From JBDZVM01 sp040255675 (GTDB lineage Bacteria; Actinomycetota; Actinomycetes; Acidothermales; Acidothermaceae): 64,000 nt of DNA. Positions 41,460-49,157 of this stretch are shown one piece after another. Every line of letters begins with the position of its first letter. Positions within the stretch are counted from its first letter, which is position 1. Both the position numbers and the translations under genes were made by a program. The stretch covers positions 1-64,000 of the forward strand of contig JBDZVM010000011.1 in the NCBI GenBank assembly GCA_040255675.1, in the 5' to 3' direction. The notes below the pieces were generated by a model. The model saw only the letters and a program-made list of their open reading frames with translations. It did no database searches and had not been told where the DNA came from.

Positions 41460-42334
41460 GCGACCACACGCGTGAGCGGCTCGCCGTCCGCAAGACCTAC
41501 AAGCTGTTCATCGGGGGCGCCTTCCCGCGCAGCGAGTCCGGCCGCAGTTATGTCGTCAGCGACGCGCACGGAAATTTCCTTGCCAACGCGGCTCTTGCGT
41601 CGCGCAAGGATGCCCGCGACGCGGTCGTCGCCGCGCGCGCCGCGACCAACAGCTGGGCGAAAGCCACCGCCTACAACCGCGGCCAAATCCTGTATCGGAT
41701 AGCGGAGATGCTCGAAGACCGTCGCGAGCAGTTCGAAACCGAGGTGGCCGACGCCGAAGGTGTCGCGTCGTCCAAGGCCGTTGAGATCGTCGACGCCGCG
41801 ATCGACCGCTGGGTCTGGTACGCCGGCTGGGCCGACAAATACGCGCAGGTGCTTGGTTCGTCGAATCCCGTCGCTGGGCCGTATTTCGACTTCTCCATCC
41901 CTGAGCCCACCGGCGTCGTCGCGGTCGTCGCGCCGCAAACCTCCAGCCTGCTCGGCCTCATCTCGGTCGTCGCGCCGGTCATTGTCAGTGGCAACGCCGC
42001 GGTCGTGGTCGCTAGCGAGGAATGCCCATTGCCGGCGATCGCACTGGCGGAGGTGCTCGCGACCTCGGACCTGCCTGCGGGTGTGGTGAACGTGTTGACC
42101 GGCCGCATCGCCGAAATCGCGCCCTGGCTGGCCGCGCACCTGGATGTCAACGCCATCGATATCACCGGCGCGTCGAACGATCTGTGGCCAGATCTCGAAC
42201 GCGCCGCGACCGGCAACGTGAAGCGGGTCTTGCGGCCAGCGGAAGTTCAACTCGACTGGACGGCCGACCCGACGTTGAGCCGACTCTCGTCGTTCATCGA
42301 GACGAAGACGGTCTGGCACCCCATCGGCGTCTAG
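41456..42334 (+). CDS. Truncated aldehyde dehydrogenase-like protein without catalytic Cys
   Basis: A 292-residue protein homologous only to the N-terminal NAD-domain part of aldehyde dehydrogenases (YKLFIGGAFPRSESG; GVVAVVAPQTSSLLGLISVV; LTGRIAEIAPWLAAH). The chain ends at KTVWHPIGV before the region that would carry the catalytic cysteine. It is not random decay: the frame is intact, the start overlaps the upstream stop (ATGA), and both ends are well formed. The second domain of ALDH16 proteins is likewise a shortened, cysteine-less ALDH fold. Likely a structural partner of the upstream enzyme. Confidence 0.85.
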   Translation: MSDHTRERLAVRKTYKLFIGGAFPRSESGRSYVVSDAHGNFLANAALASRKDARDAVVAARAATNSWAKATAYNRGQILYRIAEMLEDRREQFETEVADAEGVASSKAVEIVDAAIDRWVWYAGWADKYAQVLGSSNPVAGPYFDFSIPEPTGVVAVVAPQTSSLLGLISVVAPVIVSGNAAVVVASEECPLPAIALAEVLATSDLPAGVVNVLTGRIAEIAPWLAAHLDVNAIDITGASNDLWPDLERAATGNVKRVLRPAEVQLDWTADPTLSRLSSFIETKTVWHPIGV

Positions 42335-42786
42335 GTGTCGCTGAAGCGGTCGCCAACGCGGTCTCGCCCGCGGCGTGGTCGCGATGACCATCGGTGCACA
42401 AGCGAACAAGCTGCGACGACGGCAACTCGCATTGTTTCGCGTCTTGAGGCCGCCGGCGTGTGTAAGAGGACGACGCGTGGCCGAGGTCCGGGCCGCCGCC
42501 ACCCCGCTAGCGTGCCCGTCGCTGCGTCGATGCGCACCGCCGCCGGCGCGCCGTCAGCGTCGTCCACGAAATCTCCCTCCGTACGCCGCCTCGTCTCGCT
42601 ACGTGAGCCGTCGCATCGTCGCATGACGTGCCCTTCGACCCGTCGGCATTTCGCATTAGTCGCCGCGGAGTTTCGGCGTGGTGTCGCGACACTCATCCCG
42701 GACGTCCGCAGCGGCCGAACACGCGGCCTCACTGGATAGAGCAATACGCGACTGGCAGCCTCGTCCGGAGAACGCGGTCCGCGCAA
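42335..42786. other. 452-base gap, possible regulator debris
   Basis: No complete gene. One plus-strand frame contains TATRIVSRLEAAGVCKRT near 42415-42475, which looks like part of a winged helix, but nothing recognisable flanks it. The stretch separates the nucleoside operon from the convergent helicase operon. No clear terminator was seen. Confidence 0.35.
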
Positions 42787-45552
42787 TCATTCTTCTTTGT
42801 TCCCGGGACTGCGGAGATCCATTGTGAGCGCGGCGCGGATCTCGCGATGTAGTGGCACTCGAGATTCTTCGGCGTCGGTGGTGCGCTCATCCGAACCGGA
42901 GGGCCGACCCATGACGACGTCGAACCACTGAGCACGGTCTTTTACGACGCGGAACATTTTTTCGTCGTGGGTGCCAGCGAGGTAGGGCTCGTAGACTTCG
43001 ATGTTTTTGGTCTCGCGCTCGGCTAAAGCTCCGATGCGGTCAAGGCGGCCGGTTCTTTGCTCCAGGACGCTGGGGTTCCAGTCGAGGTCATGATGGATGA
43101 CGTATCGGCACTCCTGATGGAGGTCGATGCCTTCGCCCATGACTGAGCTTGCGACGAGGAGGTCCGGCGCGAACGGGGTGTTGAACAAAGCGATGAGGCG
43201 CTCACGCACCTGGCGGGCTGTCTGGCCGCTGGCGCGACGGACGGGGTGGAGGCTAGCCCCGCGGCGCAGGGCGGCGTCGTCTTCTTCTCGAGCTCCGAGA
43301 AGGGCAGCGCTGATGCGGGAGAACTCACTGTCGTGCCGCTCTCCTGAGGTGACGGATTCGACTTGGTTTCGTGCCTTGGCGAGTCGTTCAGCGAAAAGCT
43401 TCCACCGGTCGAGCAGCACGATGCCGCAAGGATTTTTGCCGTCGATTCCCGCCAGCACATCGGCGTCAGTGATGCCCGATCCCAGCGTTGTGTAGCGGAT
43501 GAGGTAGCTCGGCGTGCGCATGTGCCGGATGGCGGCGTCGATGACGAGGTCGAGCACGTCCTCATGCCCGTCGGCCGCATCGGTCAGCGCACTGGCAAGC
43601 TGACCGCGAACCCGTTCGTACGACAAGGAGTCGCGGCGGAAAAGTCGGTCGGAGATGTGGTCAAGTTCGTTTCGCGTCTCTTCGGGATCCCCGGTGCCGA
43701 GCATCGAGGACGCATGTTCGAGGATCAGGGTGTCGACGCGTTTGGCCAGCGCCCGCGCGACCGCTTCTCCAGTCTTGATGAACCAACAGAAAATCAAGCA
43801 TTTGTCTCCGGCGAGCCAAAGGTGCGCGGCTTTGTCGACGGTCGCCCGGACCTTGGGGTGTGTGTCGCGGGTGTCTGTGGTTTTGAGTGCGCGGTCAATT
43901 TCCTGCCGGTACCAGCTCACCGCGTCCGGCGCCGTGCTTTGGACGGGAGCATCGACGGCACTGAGGACTTCGCCATCCTCGGGTATCTCGTCGCTGTCGC
44001 GGTTTTCGTCCTGCCGGCCCGAGCCGAGTCGGCCGAAGGCTTCGTAGGACGAGGCGATGCCGTAAGCGAATAGCGGGCGCGCCGGTGCCTTTTCGTCGAG
44101 GGCGACGGATTGTGCCCGGGCGGCGAGAAGGAACGGCAGGGCCGCGCTTTCCGGGATCGCGAGCCCGCCGGCTTCAGCGCCTTCATCTGGCGTGATTGCG
44201 CGGCCGGGGTGGTAGCTGCGCCGGTGTACCCGCTCATGCCGAATGACCCACGGTTGCAAGGCGTCGTGCATCTCGCGGCGGGCGCGCACCGCGAGCCGTG
44301 CGTGTTCCCATGCCTCGCGTGCCGCGGCAGTGAGTCCTTGTGGTGCCGGCGTGTCGGGACTCCATTCGTCGAAGATGCTCAAATCCTCGTTGGTGACTCG
44401 GCCCCAGGCGGTGTCGAACGTGATGGCGCTGGCCTGTGCGGCAGTCAGTACGTCTTTCAGCGTTTGGAGTCGCTCGGTCAGCGGCTGAGCGAGTGGTGGA
44501 TCGAGCGGGCGCACCGCACCCATCCGTTCCAAGACGTTGATCAGCTCGGAGTGGCCGAGTTCAAACGGCGTGGCAGTAAGGAAAAGCATTCGCCGGAAAA
44601 TGCCGTCGAAGGCGCCGGCCTCCGGGTCGTCGTCCGAGCGCCTGGCGAAGAGCCTGCTGATCTGGGTGTGGTTGTTCTTGAGGCGGTGTGCTTCGTCGAC
44701 GATGAGTAGCGGAAGGTCGAGCTCGATGGAGGAGAGCATCCACTTCCAGGTCGACTGCGTGACCTTGGCGAGTTCTTTGCGGGCTCGTTCGAGTCGTCGG
44801 CTGATATCGGCCGACGACCGGACCGGTAGGGCGCTGATCACTTCTCGGAGGCCGTCGAGGTGCAGGTTTCGCGCGGCAGCTTCGAGCGCCTGAGGCACGG
44901 GATCGTCTGGTAGTTCGCATCCGCTGAGACGTTTCCAGGTCTCGCGCCACTTATTTGGCGGGGTGTCGAGTAGCAGCGCGACATGGTCGGGGGTGAACTC
45001 AGAGGTTCTGAGGAGACCACCGCGTCCGGCCGACCACTTGGCTATGCGCTGCCTGAGTTGTGCGCCCGCGCCGTCGCGCATGTTGCGGGTCGCGTAGTGC
45101 AGCAAAGCGAGCTGGATGAAGGTGTCTTTGAGCGTCGTGGTCAGCGCAGTGTGCGTCACGACGACGATGTGCTTACGACGTTCGGGTGGGTCGTCGAGCG
45201 ATTTGAGGAACTCTTCGCCACTGCGTAGCGGCTGCTCGACACAGCGGATGCCGATGCCGGGTTCGAGCAGGGATTCGCTGAACTTCTTCCACTCCCGAAG
45301 CCACTTGTCAGCGACGCCCGCGGGTACGAAGACGACGACTTGCCCAAGCTCTGGAGTCGACAGGATCTGGCTGACGGCGACGGCGAGGGCGACATACGTC
45401 TTGCCCATACCGACCTGGTCGGTGAGGATGACGCCTTCCTGGCGCCGGAGGCGTTGCAAGATGTCGGTGGCTGTGCGGCGCTGCCTAGCCCAGTCGGCTT
45501 GAAAGCGGCTCTCGGTCGAGACACGGAGCGAACTAGTCAGAGGCTCACACAT
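42787..45552 (-). CDS. SNF2-type helicase/translocase
   Basis: A 921-residue superfamily 2 ATPase. Motif I is TDQVGMGKTYVALA (Lys51), motif II is LLIVDEAHRLKN (about 285), motif III is LFLTATPF, and motifs V-VI lie in the C-terminal lobe (ASSVMGEGIDLHQ, then SVLEQRTGRLDRIG). A long insertion (about 360-600) separates the lobes. ATG 45552 follows GGGAGG at 7 bases and overlaps the PLD gene by 16. Such enzymes translocate on double-stranded DNA. It ends a three-gene operon with a PLD protein, which suggests joint action on DNA, possibly anti-phage. Confidence 0.88.
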   Translation of the reverse strand: MCEPLTSSLRVSTESRFQADWARQRRTATDILQRLRRQEGVILTDQVGMGKTYVALAVAVSQILSTPELGQVVVFVPAGVADKWLREWKKFSESLLEPGIGIRCVEQPLRSGEEFLKSLDDPPERRKHIVVVTHTALTTTLKDTFIQLALLHYATRNMRDGAGAQLRQRIAKWSAGRGGLLRTSEFTPDHVALLLDTPPNKWRETWKRLSGCELPDDPVPQALEAAARNLHLDGLREVISALPVRSSADISRRLERARKELAKVTQSTWKWMLSSIELDLPLLIVDEAHRLKNNHTQISRLFARRSDDDPEAGAFDGIFRRMLFLTATPFELGHSELINVLERMGAVRPLDPPLAQPLTERLQTLKDVLTAAQASAITFDTAWGRVTNEDLSIFDEWSPDTPAPQGLTAAAREAWEHARLAVRARREMHDALQPWVIRHERVHRRSYHPGRAITPDEGAEAGGLAIPESAALPFLLAARAQSVALDEKAPARPLFAYGIASSYEAFGRLGSGRQDENRDSDEIPEDGEVLSAVDAPVQSTAPDAVSWYRQEIDRALKTTDTRDTHPKVRATVDKAAHLWLAGDKCLIFCWFIKTGEAVARALAKRVDTLILEHASSMLGTGDPEETRNELDHISDRLFRRDSLSYERVRGQLASALTDAADGHEDVLDLVIDAAIRHMRTPSYLIRYTTLGSGITDADVLAGIDGKNPCGIVLLDRWKLFAERLAKARNQVESVTSGERHDSEFSRISAALLGAREEDDAALRRGASLHPVRRASGQTARQVRERLIALFNTPFAPDLLVASSVMGEGIDLHQECRYVIHHDLDWNPSVLEQRTGRLDRIGALAERETKNIEVYEPYLAGTHDEKMFRVVKDRAQWFDVVMGRPSGSDERTTDAEESRVPLHREIRAALTMDLRSPGNKEE

Positions 45553-47528
45553 CGGCGAGCCTCCCTGATCGCGCGGGTGGCGTAGGACGCAAGGTCGGCG
45601 GGCTCGTTCCCGATCCGCGCGCGCAGTGCGTCGAGGCGGCCGAGAGTCTCGGCGACGAGCGCAAGCCCCCCGGGCCACTCAATGTGTTCAGTGACATACG
45701 TCCAGTTGACGCGTCCGACTGTAAGTGCAATTTCGGCGATGGTGAAGGTGGCCTCGGCTCGTGTCTGCTGCCCAGCTTCGAATGCTTCGACGACCTTGGC
45801 GGCTACGAACTCTGGTCCGAGGGGCCCGGCGAGCCGAGCTCGGAGCGTGTCCGTGGTAATCACTTGGCGTTCGAGGCGACGCTGCATTGTGGCGAGGGAA
45901 GCAGCCAACGCTCTTCCCTTGCGCAGCAGCGATCCCTGCACCTCGAGCCGCGTCAGAGGGTCCAGCGCGATTCCCGCTTTGTCGCCGTCCGTCGCGTTGG
46001 TGCGTTCGAGTTCCTCGCGGAGTTCCTGCGCCAGTGAGCGCCCCGTCGCCAACGCATCCAAAAGGTGTTGTGCCCGCAGGCTGGAGAGGGCGGGCCCAGG
46101 AGGGAGGGTGGGTCTATCGTCCGCCACAACGGCCCAAGGCACTTGCGTTTCATCCCAGCTCACTAACACGTACATGGGAAGGGTGTCTTGGGTCAGCGTC
46201 ACGACCGTGACTGCGGGAGTTCCTGCGGCTTCCCACTCGTGTCTGGTCACGATCGGCTGGTCAGCGGTCAGGCTGACGGTCCATTTCGCCGGCATGTCTC
46301 GGCTGTTTTCGATGCCGAGATGCAGTTCCCACGAACCGTCGTCCGTGGTTCGCGTGACTTGGCAGAGGCCAAAACAGGCCGGCAAGGCTGGGAACTCCGC
46401 CTCGTCTTCGTCCTTCGGCTCGACTTCTTCGGCGTCGGCCGGGACGGCTTTGCCGAGCTGGATGAGGTCGAGCAGCGCCTTTCCTTCTTTGCTGTTTCTG
46501 GCAGCTCCGATCCACAGGTTCATCTCGCGGTGTCGACGCGGAGACAGGCCCAACCCGGCGCCAGTGTGGTTAGAGCTGCCGACGAGGGCCGCGACCCAGT
46601 GGTCGCCTTCGATCAGCAGGCACTTCGCGTGTAGTGTTCGCGTCTCGGTGTCGAGCGGCTTGAGTTCTTGGACGGAGTCGACCACCTCGGCCAGGTATTG
46701 GGAGAAAGACGTTTGGCCGCGCGGTCCGAGGACGACGGCGACGTGTTGTGAGCGTGACTCCGCCGGTCGGCCCTTTAGCAGTTTGCGGACGCTCGTTAGT
46801 GCGGTGCGGTTCTGCGAGTCCCAGTACGGTGACAAATGGGTGGCCCACAGCGGTTGCGGCCCGTTCCACACCGCGTCGAGATGGTCGAGCGGCCCGGTCG
46901 TTGGATTTGTCGGCGCGAATGCGACGCGCACGGGTGAGCGCCCGGCAGGCGGTTCAGCGATGCGCGCTCGGAAGAGCTCAAGTGTGTTCTCGGCGCGGGT
47001 GAGTGCGGCGGCCCCAAGAGCGTACCCGGGTACGAGCGGCAGGTACGACTCAAGCTCGTCGGCGACGCCGTAAAGGACGTCCGGCGAAAGCAAGCACCCC
47101 AGTCCTAGGTCGGCGACGAGTCCGAGTTCGATCTGCCTGCGGTAGCCAGCGGAGGTGAGGTTCGCCGATCCGAGGATGACGCGAGTCGCCTTTTCCCAGA
47201 GCAGTACGGCGACCTTGGCGTGGAGCAGGCCGCCGTCGACGTGGCAGCTGAGCAAATCCCAGAGCAGCGAGCTGCGTTGGGCTGGTGCGCTACGGTCGGC
47301 CAGGACGGTCACGCGGGTTTTCTGTAGCAGTTCGTGCAGCTCGACCGCGGCAACAATGTCGTCGACCGAGCCGGTGTTTTCGTCGACGCTGGAGACTTCG
47401 AGGAAGCGGCCCAGGCAGTTCTGTTCGAAGAAGTCCGGTTCGAGCGCGAAGGTCGTGGCGAACATAGCGACAGGGTCTCCGGCCCCAGCGGGTTTCTGCC
47501 AAAAGTCCAGCAGTGGTGTCGGTTTCAT
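45537..47528 (-). CDS. Phospholipase D-like (double HKD) protein
   Basis: A 663-residue protein with two HKD-type half sites: LLHAKVAVLLWE...GSANLTSAG (His103, Lys105) and TLHAKCLLIEGDHW...GSSNHTGAG (His300, Lys302). Each keeps HxK and the GSxNxT element, the minimum for a PLD-superfamily nuclease active site. The C-terminal 250 residues include a beta-rich part and helices (SLAQELREELERTNATDG). It overlaps its neighbours on both sides (4 and 16 bases). A nuclease working with the SNF2 translocase is the best guess; lipid substrates are unlikely without a signal peptide. Confidence 0.82.
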   Translation of the reverse strand: MKPTPLLDFWQKPAGAGDPVAMFATTFALEPDFFEQNCLGRFLEVSSVDENTGSVDDIVAAVELHELLQKTRVTVLADRSAPAQRSSLLWDLLSCHVDGGLLHAKVAVLLWEKATRVILGSANLTSAGYRRQIELGLVADLGLGCLLSPDVLYGVADELESYLPLVPGYALGAAALTRAENTLELFRARIAEPPAGRSPVRVAFAPTNPTTGPLDHLDAVWNGPQPLWATHLSPYWDSQNRTALTSVRKLLKGRPAESRSQHVAVVLGPRGQTSFSQYLAEVVDSVQELKPLDTETRTLHAKCLLIEGDHWVAALVGSSNHTGAGLGLSPRRHREMNLWIGAARNSKEGKALLDLIQLGKAVPADAEEVEPKDEDEAEFPALPACFGLCQVTRTTDDGSWELHLGIENSRDMPAKWTVSLTADQPIVTRHEWEAAGTPAVTVVTLTQDTLPMYVLVSWDETQVPWAVVADDRPTLPPGPALSSLRAQHLLDALATGRSLAQELREELERTNATDGDKAGIALDPLTRLEVQGSLLRKGRALAASLATMQRRLERQVITTDTLRARLAGPLGPEFVAAKVVEAFEAGQQTRAEATFTIAEIALTVGRVNWTYVTEHIEWPGGLALVAETLGRLDALRARIGNEPADLASYATRAIREARRCVSL

Positions 47529-48841
47529 ACGGCAGTCTCCGCGACGAATCGCGCCAGCGTGGTGAGCCGCATTGGATGCGTCCAGACCTCGTCATCGAGG
47601 TCACCGCTCTGATTGCGGTAGGGCGTTCGAACGGTCCAGTCGCTTTCGATTTGATCGAGCCAGGAAAGCTTGCGCTTGTTGGCCTGGACCTCCTCGTGTC
47701 GTTCGATGAGGCCGTCGAGGAACTGCACTGGCGTGACGCGAGCCGCGAACAACCGAAGTGCATGTGCTGCCTCATTGCTCAAGGCGACGTCGTCGAGTTC
47801 GGCGACAGCGGCCACCGCCCGCTGGACGAGGTCACCAATCTTCGCGGCTGAGTTCGCGAGCTGTGGCGTCTGGAGTGCCTCGAGTGGGCTGATCACCGAC
47901 CCGTGCTGCTGCGTCGTATACGCGACGAAACGACGGAAGGCATTGTCAGCCGCGGTCACGGCTTCCTCGTAAGCGATTGCTGCCTGAAGCGCCCGATGGG
48001 TCGACGCGGTCGTGCCTGGCGCTAGGTGGAGTGCCAATTCTCGCTGTGACATCCGTTCCGGTGGCGGGCTTTGTGCCAGTTTCGCGGTCAGTTCATCACG
48101 GATCTCGTGTTCGCTGTTCGTGATGAGGCCGCGCAGCGCCCGTCGCTCGTTCGCGTGGGCCTCTCGCGGCGCGAGGTAGTCGGATAATTCGCGTAGCAGC
48201 TCGCCGGTGGGAGGAGCGGCGCATTCGGCTTTTTCCAGGCTGCGTTTGCAGGCGTCCGTGATGTCCTTGCGCAGCTGGCCGCCCGACGTGCCGGGGACGC
48301 CGTCGACGTATCCGTCGAGGCCGAAGTCTCGCTCCCACGCACGAATCAGCTCGACTGCCTTTCCCCCGGGCTGATCCTCGAGCGTGAGGACGCCAGCGTC
48401 CCGGGAGAAAGGCCGGTAGACACCGGTGAAGCCAAACACGCGCGGGCCGTTGAGGTAGGTACGGCGGTTGAGCCGTTCCCCGGCGCGTATCGCACGCTGC
48501 GCCTTTTCGTTGCCGGGTACGCCGGAGTACCGCGTCAGAGTGTTGTCTCCAGTTCCGTACGGGTGACGCACCATCGCTTCGACAACGAGCCATTCGAACG
48601 CGAAGTCAACCGTCGTTTTGCCCTCGTCCGCGGTGAGTTGGCGTAGCCCCTGATACGCAGTAGCACCGACAGCCGTAAGAGTGACAAAGCGCGGCTGGCT
48701 CATCCGCGCTCGAACTCCGGGGGCAAGGACGTCGGCGATGCGGTCGGCGATCGCGCCAAGACCGAGCGGGTCTAGCCCGCCCTCGCCTTCGGCGCCGGGG
48801 TCGTACGCGGACAATCGGGGCAGTTGGTCAAGCAAGCCCAT
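47525..48841 (-). CDS. Unrecognised protein heading the PLD-SNF2 operon
   Basis: A 438-residue soluble protein. It starts MGLLDQLPRLSAYDPGAEGE; the ATG at 48841 is preferred to a TTG at 48877. The segment DPLGLGAIADRIADVLAPGV followed by RPR-like SQPRFVTLTA recalls the N-terminus of proteins annotated DUF6361 (memory only). The rest is helical, with IRDELTAKLAQSPPPERMSQ and no nuclease, ATPase or methylase motif. Overlaps the PLD gene by 4 bases. The module's specific or sensor component by exclusion. Confidence 0.7.
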   Translation of the reverse strand: MGLLDQLPRLSAYDPGAEGEGGLDPLGLGAIADRIADVLAPGVRARMSQPRFVTLTAVGATAYQGLRQLTADEGKTTVDFAFEWLVVEAMVRHPYGTGDNTLTRYSGVPGNEKAQRAIRAGERLNRRTYLNGPRVFGFTGVYRPFSRDAGVLTLEDQPGGKAVELIRAWERDFGLDGYVDGVPGTSGGQLRKDITDACKRSLEKAECAAPPTGELLRELSDYLAPREAHANERRALRGLITNSEHEIRDELTAKLAQSPPPERMSQRELALHLAPGTTASTHRALQAAIAYEEAVTAADNAFRRFVAYTTQQHGSVISPLEALQTPQLANSAAKIGDLVQRAVAAVAELDDVALSNEAAHALRLFAARVTPVQFLDGLIERHEEVQANKRKLSWLDQIESDWTVRTPYRNQSGDLDDEVWTHPMRLTTLARFVAETAV

Positions 48842-49157
48842 TAGAAATAGCTCGCCGGACCGCCCAGACCCAGCCAATGCAGGGACACAACTGATTACCT
48901 TGCCAGTCTCGGACGCGTGTTGGTCGCGAAACGACCAAACTCGACCTCGCTTTCCTTTTCGCGCACGCGGCCGAGTCGCATCCAGTGATGTTTTGATTGA
49001 TCTCGCGCTGTGTGTCGGCGAGCTTCACACAAGACACACGTCTCGCCCACGGGAGTCGTCGCGTCGTCGCATGGCAGCGCGCCTGAACGGTCGTGGAGCT
49101 TCGATCGAGATGTTGTCGGTGGGTGGTGATGTGATCGATTGTGAATGCGGAGGGCAG
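48842..49157. promoter_or_regulatory. Divergent promoter region with two inverted repeats
   Basis: The 316-base gap between the divergent trio and the nuclease-helicase pair contains TTGGTCG-cgaaa-CGACCAA (48920-48938), a perfect 7-base inverted repeat with a 5-base spacer. It also contains GTGTGTC (49010-49016) with GACACAC (49033-49039). Either could be an operator. No regulator gene lies nearby. Confidence 0.45.

Noticed and set aside
42590..42620. Sequence similar to 49040-49080 (GTCGTCGCATG-like), as possible flanking repeats of the island
   Set aside because: Similarity is short, made of CGTCG words common in this DNA, and does not extend.
42787..48841. Calling the trio DISARM
   Set aside because: SNF2 and PLD parts fit, but no DNA methyltransferase, DrmA-type helicase or DrmB was seen on either side.
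48681..49157. N-terminal extension of the AddB-like gene by 159 codons
   Set aside because: The extension overlaps the divergent operon start, is Arg/Ser-rich without homology signs, and a ribosome site precedes ATG 49158.
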